In this document: piece by piece, positions 17,789-29,557 of the stretch
Position numbering within the stretch: the first letter of the stretch is position 1
How the letters are laid out: the number at the start of each line of letters is the position of its first letter
Source: Flavobacterium flavigenum
GTDB taxonomy: Bacteria; Bacteroidota; Bacteroidia; Flavobacteriales; Flavobacteriaceae
Reading direction: 5' to 3'
Assembly: GCF_027111255.2 (NCBI RefSeq)
Contig: NZ_CP114285.2
Location: forward strand, 4,526,001-4,590,000
DNA: 64,000 bases
The notes under the pieces: model-generated
What the model saw: only the letters and a program-made list of their open reading frames with translations
Databases searched by the model: none
What the model was told of the DNA's origin: nothing
Made by a program: the position numbers and the translations under genes

Positions 17789-19476
17789 TGAAACCATCTG
17801 CTCAAATAAATATCAAGACGTTATGGATCACAATTTTTGTTTTAGTTGTCCTGAATGTATTAGGCTCTTTGTTTTTTTATCGATTTGATTTAACAAAGGA
17901 CAAAAGATATACTTTATCCGAAACTTCTTTAAAGATTGTAAAACAAGTTGAAAATCCAATGTCTATAAAAATTTATATGGACGGAGGAGATCTTCCACCT
18001 GATTTTAGACGTTTACAGCAAGAAACCAAACAGTTATTAGAAGAATTTCATGCCTACAATAAAAATATAGTTTTTGAATTTGTGAATCCGATGGAAAATG
18101 AAGAAGAAAGTATAGATTTAACAGAATCTCTCTTCAAAAAAGGATTAACTCCAATTAATTTGACTGTTGATGATAAAGGAAAACAGTCACAGGAAATGGT
18201 TTTTCCATGGGGTATTGTGGTTTATAATAATAAAGAAGTAAAGATTCCATTATTGAAAAACAGAATGGGGGCTTCAACTACACAAAAAGTAATCGGTTCC
18301 ATTCAGCATCTGGAATATTCAATTGCAGATGCTATTAATAAAATAACCAAAGACAGGCAAAAGAAAGTAGCTATCATAAAAGGAAATGGGGAAATAAATG
18401 AGATTCATATCGCTAAAATGCTGATGCAGATTCGCGAAAGTTATTACATAGGGCCTTTTACCTTAGATTTAGTTTCCAAAAATCCAATAAAAAGTTTAGA
18501 TGCGCTAAAGAAATATGATTTAGCAATTATCGTAAAACCTACTGAAGCTTTTTCTGATGAGGAAAAGCAGGTTTTAGATCAGTTTATCATGAATGGCGGA
18601 AAATCATTGTGGCTTATTGATCAGGTAGCTGCAGATATGGACAGCCTTTACAATCAGGCAGGGGCAACTCTGGCTTATCCAAGGGATTTGAATCTGAATG
18701 ATATGTTCTTTAAATACGGATTCAGAATCAATCCTGATTTGGTAAAAGACGAACAGGGAAGTCCAATAAAATTAGCAACCGGAGAGCAAGGAAGTGCAAC
18801 ACAATACCAGGATTTTATTTGGAAATTTTCCCCGCTTGTTTCGCCTGAAAGCAAACATCCGATTGTGAAAAATTTAGGCGGAATCAAATTTGACTTTGCC
18901 AGTCCAATAGATACATTGAAAAACGGAATTAAGAAAACTGTTTTATTGCAGTCATCACCTTATTCCAAAAAAATAGGAACGCCGTTTGAAGTCAATTTAG
19001 GCATTGTTTCAGAGCAGACTTCTCCGAAGGACTATCTTAATAAAGGAAATATACCAATGTCGGTTTTACTAGAAGGAAGTTTTCATTCGGTTTTTGAAAA
19101 TCGTGTTTTAGCTTTCAAAGAAAATTCATTTTTAGCAAAAGGAAAACCTACTAAAATGATTGTTGTTTCTGATGGTGATTTGGCTAGAAATCAATTGGAT
19201 AAAAACAGAATGCCAGTGGAATTGGGTTACGACCAGCGTTCAGGAAATTTATACGACAATAAAGATTTTGTAATGAACTGTATCAATTATTTGCTGGATG
19301 ATACAGGACTTATTAACATTAGAAGTAAGGATTTAGATTTGCCTTTATTGGATAAAGAGAAAGTTTATGAAAATTATACCCAGACGCAATTCATAACTAT
19401 CGGACTTCCAATCTTAGTTTTGTTGGTTTTCGGTCTTCTGTTTACCTATATCCGAAAAAGAAAATACAGCAAATAG
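17788..19476 (+). CDS. gldG: Gliding motility-associated ABC transporter substrate-binding protein GldG
   Basis: Auxiliary subunit of the Gld ABC transporter: a 562-residue protein anchored by an N-terminal helix (about 13-32) and a C-terminal helix (about 535-553), leaving a large extracytoplasmic domain of the ABC-type uncharacterised/DUF4350 kind between them. The conserved opening FDLTKDKRYTLSETS follows the first helix, as in known GldG proteins. It is translationally coupled to gldF. What the transporter moves is not established. Confidence 0.93.
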   Translation: MKPSAQINIKTLWITIFVLVVLNVLGSLFFYRFDLTKDKRYTLSETSLKIVKQVENPMSIKIYMDGGDLPPDFRRLQQETKQLLEEFHAYNKNIVFEFVNPMENEEESIDLTESLFKKGLTPINLTVDDKGKQSQEMVFPWGIVVYNNKEVKIPLLKNRMGASTTQKVIGSIQHLEYSIADAINKITKDRQKKVAIIKGNGEINEIHIAKMLMQIRESYYIGPFTLDLVSKNPIKSLDALKKYDLAIIVKPTEAFSDEEKQVLDQFIMNGGKSLWLIDQVAADMDSLYNQAGATLAYPRDLNLNDMFFKYGFRINPDLVKDEQGSPIKLATGEQGSATQYQDFIWKFSPLVSPESKHPIVKNLGGIKFDFASPIDTLKNGIKKTVLLQSSPYSKKIGTPFEVNLGIVSEQTSPKDYLNKGNIPMSVLLEGSFHSVFENRVLAFKENSFLAKGKPTKMIVVSDGDLARNQLDKNRMPVELGYDQRSGNLYDNKDFVMNCINYLLDDTGLINIRSKDLDLPLLDKEKVYENYTQTQFITIGLPILVLLVFGLLFTYIRKRKYSK

Positions 19477-19491
19477 ATGTTAATAAAAAAA

Positions 19492-19523
19492 TTGTAAAAC
19501 TAAGATTGTTTACGATATATTTG
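19492..19523 (+). promoter_or_regulatory. Bacteroidetes-type promoter for dnaN
   Basis: TTG (19492-19494) is followed after 21 bases by TATATTTG (19516-19523). It begins just after the gldG stop and lies about 60 bases before the dnaN ATG, indicating that dnaN is transcribed separately from gldFG. Confidence 0.65.
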
Positions 19524-19584
19524 TAATCCTTATTTTTAAAGTTTAAATAACCAATAAATAGGCTCAAAAATTAAAAACAAACAG

Positions 19585-20703
19585 ATGAAATTTATAGTAT
19601 CGAGTTCTTACTTATTAAAACAATTACAAGTTTTAGGTAGTGTAATTAACAGTAACAATACGTTGCCTATTTTGGACAACTTCTTATTTGAACTTAATAA
19701 TGATGAGTTGACAGTTTCTGCTTCAGATCTTGAAACTACAATGTCAGCAACATTATCAATCGATTCTAAGAGTAAGGGAAGTGTAGCTGTTCCGGCAAAA
19801 CTTTTACTTGAAATTTTAAAAACATTTCCTGAGCAGCCTTTAGCCTTTACAGTTGAAGATAATAACACAGTGGAAATTAGTTCTAATTCAGGAAAGTATG
19901 CATTAGCGTATGCTGCCGGAGAAGAATTTCCTAAATCAGTAAATCTTGACGACCCATCTGTGACTATCGTTCCGGCAGATGTATTGGCTACTGCGGTAAG
20001 TAAAACTATTTTCGCAGCTGGTAATGATGATTTGCGCCCGGTAATGTCTGGAGTTTTCTTTCAGTTTTCACCGGAAGGATTAACTTTTGTAGCTACAGAT
20101 GCTCATAAATTGGTGAAGTATGCACGTACGGATGTAAAAGCATCTCAGGTTGCAGATTTTATTATGCCTAAAAAACCTTTGAATATTTTAAAAAGTATTC
20201 TTGGAAGTTCTGATGCTGAAGTAAAAATTGAATACAACGATTCAAATGCAACTTTCTCATTTGATAATTATATTTTGATGTGCCGTTTAATTGATGGAAA
20301 ATATCCAAATTACGAAGCAGTGATTCCAAAAGAAAATCCAAACAGATTAATGATTGACCGTTCTTTATTTTTGAGTTCTGTTAAGCGTGTCGCGATTTTC
20401 TCAAATAAAACTACGCATCAAATTCGTTTAAAAATCGCCGGAGCTGAATTAAATGTTTCTGCTGAAGATATTGATTATTCAAACAAAGCTGAGGAAAGAT
20501 TAACTTGCGATTATCAGGGTGATGATCTTCAAATTGGTTTCAATTCACGTTTTTTAACAGAAATGCTGACTAACCTACAATCAGATATGATTATGTTAGA
20601 AATGTCATTGCCTAACAGAGCCGGAATCTTAACTCCAGTTGATGGTTTGGAAGAGGGAGAAACTGTTACAATGTTGGTAATGCCTGTAATGTTAAATAGT
20701 TAA
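19585..20703 (+). CDS. dnaN: DNA polymerase III subunit beta (sliding clamp)
   Basis: Ring-shaped processivity factor that holds DNA polymerase III on DNA and serves as docking site for repair and replication proteins. The 372-residue length and the three-domain repeat arrangement are as usual. Conserved stretches include NTLPILDNFLFE (about 25-36), DDLRPVMSGVFF near residue 150, TDAHKL near 173-178 and the C-terminal VMPVML that helps form the clamp-binding pocket. It has its own promoter and a strong terminator. It is not next to dnaA here, which is usual for Flavobacteria. Confidence 0.97.
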   Translation: MKFIVSSSYLLKQLQVLGSVINSNNTLPILDNFLFELNNDELTVSASDLETTMSATLSIDSKSKGSVAVPAKLLLEILKTFPEQPLAFTVEDNNTVEISSNSGKYALAYAAGEEFPKSVNLDDPSVTIVPADVLATAVSKTIFAAGNDDLRPVMSGVFFQFSPEGLTFVATDAHKLVKYARTDVKASQVADFIMPKKPLNILKSILGSSDAEVKIEYNDSNATFSFDNYILMCRLIDGKYPNYEAVIPKENPNRLMIDRSLFLSSVKRVAIFSNKTTHQIRLKIAGAELNVSAEDIDYSNKAEERLTCDYQGDDLQIGFNSRFLTEMLTNLQSDMIMLEMSLPNRAGILTPVDGLEEGETVTMLVMPVMLNS

Positions 20704-21045
20704 CATCACAATTGCTTTTTGTTACAGGGGTGTTTTTTAGTTTCAAATTAAAGATTTATCATTGTAAAAAAAAATATCGCTATTAACCAACCATTTTTTA
20801 TACCTAGAAACCGCAATTCTTAATAAGAGTTGCGGTTTTTTATTTTGTTATTTCAGGTTTCAATTTAGGTGTTAGTCTTTTCTCATGAAACAGAAGTTAT
20901 AAATTGAGCTAAGTTTTAAATATGACTTTCCGAACTTTATGTTTAAATGTAAGTCTGAAAAAATTATTGTGCTTTGTGCCTAAATTTTGTACAAAATCAT
21001 TTTATATGAAACCTGAAACTTGAAACAATTCTCTAACTTTGCAAT
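20704..21045. other. Intergenic region dnaN to DsbA-family gene
   Basis: This 342-bp region contains the dnaN terminator. I see no gene in the remainder. A TAACTTTG at 21034-21041, just before the downstream ATG, looks like a -7 element, but the nearest TTG is only 11 bases upstream, so the promoter call is not secure. Confidence 0.5.
20808..20838 (+). terminator. Terminator of dnaN
   Basis: A 14-bp stem (aaaccgcaattctt / aagagttgcggttt, one G-T pair) with a 3-base loop is followed by a T-run. Confidence 0.85.
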
Positions 21046-21675
21046 ATGAAAATAGAAATTTGGTCGGATATCATGTGTCCGTTTTGTTACATAGGAAAAA
21101 GACAATTAGAAAAGGCTTTAGCAGAATTTCCAAATGAGGAGTTTGAAATTGAATGGAAAAGTTTTCAACTCGATTCGTCAATAACTCCTCAGAATGGCAA
21201 AGATATTTATACTTTTTTAGCTGAACGTAAAGGTATTTCAGTTGAGCAGTCAAAAGAAATGCATAAAGCGGTTGTTGAACGTGCGAAAAATGTTGGTTTA
21301 GATTATCATTTTGAGAAAGTAATTGTTTCGAATTCACTAACAGCTCATCGGATTATACATTTAGCAAAGACCAGGAAACTCGGTGATGAAATGGAAGAGG
21401 TTTTCTTTAAAGCATATTTTACTGAAGGAAAAGATTTAAATGATGCTTCGACTTTAATAGAGTTAGGGATTCAGGCAGGTTTAGATGAAAAGGAAGTTCG
21501 GAAAGTAATAGAAAATGAGAGTGTGTTTTTGAATGATGTGCAAAATGATATTGCCGAAGCACAGCAAATTGGAGTACAGGGGGTACCTTTTTTTGTTTTC
21601 GATAGAAAATATGCTGTTTCAGGAGCGCAGCCTGTTGAAGCTTTTGTACAAACAATTAATGAAGTCAGGAATTAA
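21046..21675 (+). CDS. DsbA family (FrnE-like) oxidoreductase
   Basis: Thioredoxin-fold protein of the DsbA/2-hydroxychromene-2-carboxylate isomerase branch. The 209-residue protein has no signal peptide and is therefore probably cytoplasmic, unlike periplasmic DsbA. The active-site motif is CPFC at residues 11-14 in SDIMCPFCYIGKRQLE; the cis-Pro loop is GVQGVPFFVFD near 175-185. FrnE of Deinococcus is the best-studied relative and acts in oxidative-stress disulfide chemistry. The gene is monocistronic with a clear terminator. Confidence 0.9.
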   Translation: MKIEIWSDIMCPFCYIGKRQLEKALAEFPNEEFEIEWKSFQLDSSITPQNGKDIYTFLAERKGISVEQSKEMHKAVVERAKNVGLDYHFEKVIVSNSLTAHRIIHLAKTRKLGDEMEEVFFKAYFTEGKDLNDASTLIELGIQAGLDEKEVRKVIENESVFLNDVQNDIAEAQQIGVQGVPFFVFDRKYAVSGAQPVEAFVQTINEVRN

Positions 21676-21696
21676 CCTTGGACATTTAAAAATATT

Positions 21697-21728
21697 AATC
21701 CCGATAGTTAATTAAAATTATCGGGATT
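21697..21728 (+). terminator. Terminator of the DsbA-family gene
   Basis: A 10-bp stem (aatcccgata / tatcgggatt) with a 12-base AT loop is followed by eight or more T bases. Confidence 0.85.
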
Positions 21729-21821
21729 TTTTTTCATATATATAAGAGAGAAACTTTTGTAGTAAAACGAAAGCTCTGAATTCAGGGATTAAAAATGGAT
21801 TATTGATTTAGATCAGGAGCT

Positions 21822-21892
21822 GATCCCGCTATGCGCTTCAATCTTTTGAGCCGAACCCCGGCTCAAAAAGGATTTTCGCTACTATCGGGGCT
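21822..21892 (+). repeat. Conserved hairpin repeat, copy A (upstream of the rRNA operon)
   Basis: A structured element: outer arms gatcccgctatgcgctt and cgctactatcggggct flank an 11-bp stem (cttttgagccg, 21843-21853, with cggctcaaaag). The same design occurs on the minus strand at 29299-29370, with gctgtacgctgtatctttt on one side and aaaaggatgccgcttcc on the other. Conserved positions include the GCT-CGCT-ATCTTTT arm and the AAAAGGAT-CGCT arm, while the loop-proximal stem sequences differ but stay complementary. That pattern indicates selection for structure. No function is known to me. Confidence 0.7.
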
Positions 21893-22111
21893 ATGGAACA
21901 GTTTTCAAAAGATAATTAGAGTTCAGAAAAGCGATTGAAAAGTTAATAAATGTATAAGAACGACAATTGAGAACGTATGTAAATTGTCAAAACGATATTT
22001 AAACAATGAAAAGTCTTACAGATCAATAAAAAAGTTCAAAATGTAAGGAAGCTGTTCCCAGTGAGTTAAGAGAAAGGATTGAAAAAGATGGAAAAAATAT
22101 AAAAAAAAGGG

Positions 22112-22141
22112 TTGGAAATGTAAATAGATGTGCTACTTTTG
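22112..22141 (+). promoter_or_regulatory. rRNA promoter P1
   Basis: TTG (22112-22114), 19-base spacer, TACTTTTG (22134-22141), then GCACCCGC. The match to the Bacteroidetes consensus is very good. Confidence 0.8.
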
Positions 22142-22232
22142 CACCCGCAACAGCGAAGGCGTTCATCGAAATACTGACAAGAATAAGGAATCGAGGTTTT
22201 AGAAATAAAACAAAAAAAAGATTCAAAAAAGC

Positions 22233-22263
22233 TTGTGAGATTTGAAAATGCTTTTTACATTTG
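22233..22263 (+). promoter_or_regulatory. rRNA promoter P2
   Basis: TTG (22233-22235), 20-base spacer, TACATTTG (22256-22263), then GCACCCCGC. It is 122 bases after P1 (-7 to -7). Confidence 0.78.
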
Positions 22264-22356
22264 CACCCCGCAAAACACGGAAGTTCATTGAGAGACTGGT
22301 AGGAAAAACGAAGAGATTGAGATTGAAAAAATTTCAAAAAAAACTTTAAATTTTTC

Positions 22357-22387
22357 TTGCAGGAAACAAAAAGAATTTCTACTTTTG
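22357..22387 (+). promoter_or_regulatory. rRNA promoter P3
   Basis: TTG (22357-22359), 20-base spacer, TACTTTTG (22380-22387), then GCACCCGC. It is 124 bases after P2 and about 170 bases before the 16S gene. Confidence 0.8.
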
Positions 22388-22554
22388 CACCCGCTTTGAA
22401 ACACAAGCGAAAATAAAAAGAAGATACGTTCGTAGACATATTGAATTGACAGCCGTCTTAACAGAGATGTTAAGGCAAAAGAAATAAGAGTAATGGAATC
22501 GTTAGATTCGAAAAAGAACCGATAGATATTCGTCGTGATATAATATTAAAATAT

Positions 22555-24070
<1,516 letters not shown>

Positions 24071-24197
24071 AGAGCCCCATATGTTAGTGGCAACACACGT
24101 TGGGGATAAAAGATGGATATTTTGAAGTTTCTGAATCGTAAGGTTCGATTACTCTTGCTGTTAATTTAAAAAAATAATGAAAATTAAGTAAAAACAG

Positions 24198-24271
24198 AGT
24201 CTCGTAGCTCAGCTGGTTAGAGTACTACACTGATAATGTAGGGGTCGGCAGTTCGAGTCTGCCCGGGACTA
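24198..24271 (+). tRNA. tRNA-Ile (GAT)
   Basis: A complete 74-base cloverleaf with acceptor stem agtctcg/cgggact, anticodon loop ctgataa (GAT) and T-arm gttcgagtc. CCA is not encoded. It lies in the 16S-23S spacer. Confidence 0.97.
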
Positions 24272-24362
24272 CTCTTTTAACTTAAAAAAGGAAATTTTAG
24301 AGGTTGAGGCCTTATGAGCAATAATTCATAACTCATAACTAATAACTCATCACTAAGAAAAT

Positions 24363-24436
24363 GGGGGATTAGCTCAGCTGGCTAGAGCGCCTGCCTTGCA
24401 CGCAGGAGGTCAACGGTTCGACTCCGTTATTCTCCA
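24363..24436 (+). tRNA. tRNA-Ala (TGC)
   Basis: A 74-base cloverleaf with acceptor stem gggggat/attctcc (two G-T pairs), anticodon loop cttgcac (TGC) and T-arm gttcgactc. CCA is not encoded. It is the second tRNA of the 16S-23S spacer, the usual Ile-Ala order. Confidence 0.97.
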
Positions 24437-24584
24437 CGAAACTATCATGAAAATGGTAAGTTAAAGTTCATTGACATATTGAGATAAGAAAAATTTAAAA
24501 AGTAGAAAGCGTTTTTTGTTTTTGTAGTAATACAAAGAGCAAAAAACAAAAAAAAACGGTCATTCTTAATTGAATGATTGGTAC

Positions 24585-27467
<2,883 letters not shown>

Positions 27468-27472
27468 CTTTT

Positions 27473-27495
27473 CCTCCCGTCCAAAAGACGGGAGG
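27473..27495 (+). other. Hairpin in the 23S-5S spacer
   Basis: A 9-bp GC-rich stem (cctcccgtc/gacgggagg) just after the 23S 3' end. Without a T-run it is more likely a processing or structural element than a terminator. Confidence 0.5.
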
Positions 27496-27620
27496 GAGAA
27501 ACTTTCTAAACTATTTATATTTTTTATCTCAGTATGTTAAGATATTTGCTCGACGCGAGCGGTTATAAGTCAGGTGTTATAAGTGAAAACTAAAAACAAT
27601 AAACTACAAACCAAAAACCT

Positions 27621-27731
27621 TAAGGTGGTTATTGCGGCGGGGCTCACCTCTTCCCATCCCGAACAGAGAAGTTAAGCCCGCCTGCGCAGATGGTACTGCA
27701 GTTTTGTGGGAGAGTATGTCGTCGCCTTTCT
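27621..27731 (+). rRNA. rrf: 5S ribosomal RNA
   Basis: About 110 bases with the typical cccatcccgaacagagaag loop region and terminal pairing aaggtggtt near the start with gtcgccttt near the end. The ends are approximate. Confidence 0.93.
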
Positions 27732-27736
27732 TTAAG

Positions 27737-27763
27737 AACCCTATTCTGAAAATGAATAGGGTT
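27737..27763 (+). terminator. Terminator after 5S rRNA
   Basis: A 10-bp stem (aaccctattc/gaatagggtt) with a 7-base loop and a T-run. It lies between 5S and tRNA-Phe, so the two tRNAs downstream depend on read-through or on their own promoter. Confidence 0.8.
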
Positions 27764-27778
27764 TTTTGTTTAAAATGA

Positions 27779-27851
27779 GGTACCTTAGCTCAGATGGTAG
27801 AGCAATGGACTGAAAATCCATGTGTCCCTGGTTCGATCCCTGGAGGTACCA
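27779..27851 (+). tRNA. tRNA-Phe (GAA)
   Basis: A 73-base cloverleaf with acceptor stem ggtacct/aggtacc, anticodon loop ctgaaaa (GAA) and T-arm gttcgatcc. It is six bases upstream of tRNA-Leu, and they are probably cotranscribed. Confidence 0.96.
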
Positions 27852-27857
27852 CAAAAT

Positions 27858-27943
27858 GCTCGGATGGTGAAATTGGTAGACACGCTGGACTTAAAATCCA
27901 GTGGACAGAAATGTCCGTGCGGGTTCAAGTCCCGCTCTGAGTA
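27858..27943 (+). tRNA. tRNA-Leu (TAA), 3' end used as an integration site
   Basis: An 86-base type II tRNA with a long variable arm (tggacagaaatgtcc), acceptor stem gctcgga/tctgagt and anticodon loop cttaaaa (TAA). The cloverleaf is intact. Its last 22 bases, from T-arm to discriminator, plus the following C are repeated exactly at 29182-29204. That indicates an element entered the 3' end of this gene and restored it. Confidence 0.95.
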
Positions 27944-27944
27944 C
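27922..27944 (+). repeat. 23-bp direct repeat, left copy (tRNA-Leu 3' end)
   Basis: The repeat begins ggttcaagtcccgc and ends ctgagtac. It is identical base for base to 29182-29204. This copy completes the functional tRNA-Leu. Confidence 0.95.
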
Positions 27945-29181
27945 TAAAAAAAAGCGCAATTACTTATACAGGATCAATGCGAAAACCTGTGGAGGTTTAA
28001 AATTGTATTTACTTTATTTGGATCTCCTCCGCATTTTTCAACTATATCCTTGATAATTAAAACTTTTAATTCTTGTGCAAACTTCAATTTTGCAATTTTA
28101 TATCCTTTGAGTTCATTGAGTTTTTTATAAACCACTAATAAAATAGCTGTTATCAAAGTCATATACATTATTACTTTTACTCCATTGATATTTCTGCTTA
28201 ACAAATGACTAAAATTTAGATTCTGTTTTATAATTTAAAAAACACTTCTATTTCCCATCGTTGTTTATAAATTTCTGCCACATCCTTTGTTGTTAAGGTT
28301 TTACTGTTAGTCAAAAAAATAAAACACTTCACTATTTTCCTTTTCTTTTGCAACGATTAACCGCAGGAATTTTTGACTTTTTTTATTTCGTTTGTCATAT
28401 AATTTTACCTCTAAATCTTGTTCTAATAGTAATCTTTCTGTTTTTTTCATCAATTTCAAATTCTTTAATCGTTTCAAAACGAGTCTAATTATTCAATCTT
28501 GTTACAAAGGTTAAATTATCCTCGTTGAACTCTTCAAATGTTGCTCTTGCTTGAATGCCTCTGTCAAAAACTAAAATATTATCCACACTTAATGAACATT
28601 CTTTTATCAATTCTTTTAAAGCAAAATCCTCGGAAACAAACGGCTGTTCTGTAAAAATTTTTGAATGAACCGGTATGTTTGAAAATGCTATGCTAAATTT
28701 TACAAATTTCTTGTCTCCTTGTTTATTAATTTGCATCCCTTCTTTTAATAATTTAGAAGAAATACTAACCAGCGTGGAATCAAAAGAAATAATATTATGT
28801 TTTTTCTTCAAATATTTATCTTGATACTTTTTTAGGCAACTATTGAATATTGCTTCAAAATAATCAGCGTTTATATTTACCATCGGTCTCTGATCGAATT
28901 GTATTTTACTCCTTGATAACTTGTATTGGCAATACTTTTGAACGCCAACGAATGATAAAATTCTTCCATTACTCGCAAACTATTGTGTTTGATGTTTAAC
29001 ATCGAAAACAATAGTAATTGAAACATCGTTTGTCCATGAAGTTTCTTTACTTGATGGTCAACATTATAAACGAGTGATAACTTCTCTAATTCTCTTTGCG
29101 GAATATATTCTAAAACTTCTTCTAATTTCATAAGTCTGTTTTAGACTCAAATATAATAACTTTGAGGTTTCGAACACTTAT
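27945..29181. mobile_element. Remnant element inserted at tRNA-Leu, carrying a decayed IS4-type transposase
   Basis: A 1237-bp segment lies between the two 23-bp tRNA-derived direct repeats. Nearly all of it is one broken minus-strand transposase gene. No integrase gene is present and I found no convincing terminal inverted repeats. The 23-bp repeats are longer than target duplications expected for IS4-family elements (about 8-13 bp) and correspond exactly to a tRNA 3' end, so they look more like attachment sites of an integrative element. The rest of that element may have been lost. Confidence 0.7.
27974..29131 (-). pseudogene. IS4-family DDE transposase, frameshifted
   Basis: Pieces of one transposase of roughly 385 residues in changing frames. 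The N-terminal part is 28877-29131 (MKLEEVLEYIPQRELEKLS... to RDRW and stop). The central part, 28485-28883, has the first Asp in ISFDSTLVSIS and the second in LVFDRGIQ. A segment broken by stops at about 28205-28484 still reads YKQRWEIEVFFK near 28238-28273, the Y-R-E-K signature with the catalytic Glu. The C-terminal part is 27974-28204. At least three disruptions make it inactive. The AT-rich composition resembles the host. Confidence 0.88.
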
Positions 29182-29204
29182 GGTTCAAGTCCCGCTCTGA
29201 GTAC
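29182..29204 (+). repeat. 23-bp direct repeat, right copy (displaced tRNA-Leu 3' end)
   Basis: An exact copy of 27922-27944 without the tRNA 5' part. A terminator-like hairpin follows immediately, which fits this being the original chromosomal 3' end of the tRNA gene. Confidence 0.95.
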
Positions 29205-29212
29205 AAACTAAG

Positions 29213-29247
29213 CTTCAATCGGCTACTTGCTCATTGGAGTTTTTTTT
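29213..29247 (+). terminator. Displaced terminator of the tRNA-Phe/Leu unit
   Basis: A 7-bp stem (cttcaat/attggag, one G-T pair) with a 13-base loop is followed by eight T bases. It lies nine bases after the right tRNA repeat. Before the insertion it would have sat directly behind tRNA-Leu. Confidence 0.6.
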
Positions 29248-29298
29248 ATTGAAATTGCAGCCTTAAAAACTAAAAGCTTCTCGCTTATCCAATATTGC

Positions 29299-29370
29299 GT
29301 TAGGGATGGAAGCGGCATCCTTTTGCTTTTTCCTTTAAAAAGCAAAAGATACAGCGTACAGCCCGGCCCA
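29299..29370 (-). repeat. Conserved hairpin repeat, copy B (downstream of the rRNA operon, inverted)
   Basis: The minus strand reads cgggctgtacgctgtatctt, then a hairpin with gctttt...aaaagc arms, then aaaaggatgccgcttccatc. It shares the two-arm design of copy A at 21822-21892 in the opposite orientation. The inner stem differs in sequence (gctttttaaaggaaaaagc here) but still pairs. Confidence 0.7.
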
Positions 29371-29507
29371 TAGGGAAACGCCATAAAAATATAGATACTA
29401 AAAAGTTCAAATAAAAGAGTAATACCTAAATAATCTTAGACATTATTAAAAAGCATTTTAAAGGCGATATTAAAAAAATTATAATACCAATTTTTTAAAA
29501 TAAAAAA

Positions 29508-29530
29508 ACCTGCAAAGTAAGTTTGCAGGT
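29508..29530 (-). terminator. Terminator of htpG
   Basis: A 9-bp stem (acctgcaaa/tttgcaggt) with a 5-base loop; the minus strand continues into a T-run. Confidence 0.85.
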
Positions 29531-29557
29531 CTAATAATTATTATGATTTAAATATGT

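Larger units (their letters stand above)
21893..22554 (+). other. rRNA operon promoter and leader region
   Basis: There is no protein gene here. It contains three tandem promoters about 123 bp apart, annotated separately, each in a partly repeated unit with GCACCC-CGCAA...GTTCAT just downstream of the -7 box. Between the last promoter and the 16S gene lies a leader with a short hairpin (cttaaca/tgttaag near 22455-22475) that may take part in antitermination or processing. Confidence 0.7.
29205..29557. other. Intergenic region between the tRNA-Leu scar and htpG
   Basis: No gene is seen. It holds a terminator-like hairpin (29213-29247), copy B of the hairpin repeat (29299-29370) and the htpG terminator (29508-29530), all annotated separately. 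The remaining roughly 140 bases are plain AT-rich sequence. Confidence 0.6.

Noticed and set aside
22023..22439. A 138-codon minus-strand frame over the rRNA promoter region
   Set aside because: Low-complexity Phe/Leu/Lys composition and full overlap with three promoters; the repeats in it come from the duplicated promoter units.
28485..29131. Two separate hypothetical genes on the minus strand
   Set aside because: Together with the flanking broken frames they form one transposase with the DDE residues spread over the pieces, so they are parts of a pseudogene.
29182..29204. A second tRNA-Leu gene at the right repeat
   Set aside because: Only the last 23 bases of the tRNA are present; D-arm, anticodon and 5' acceptor strand are missing.
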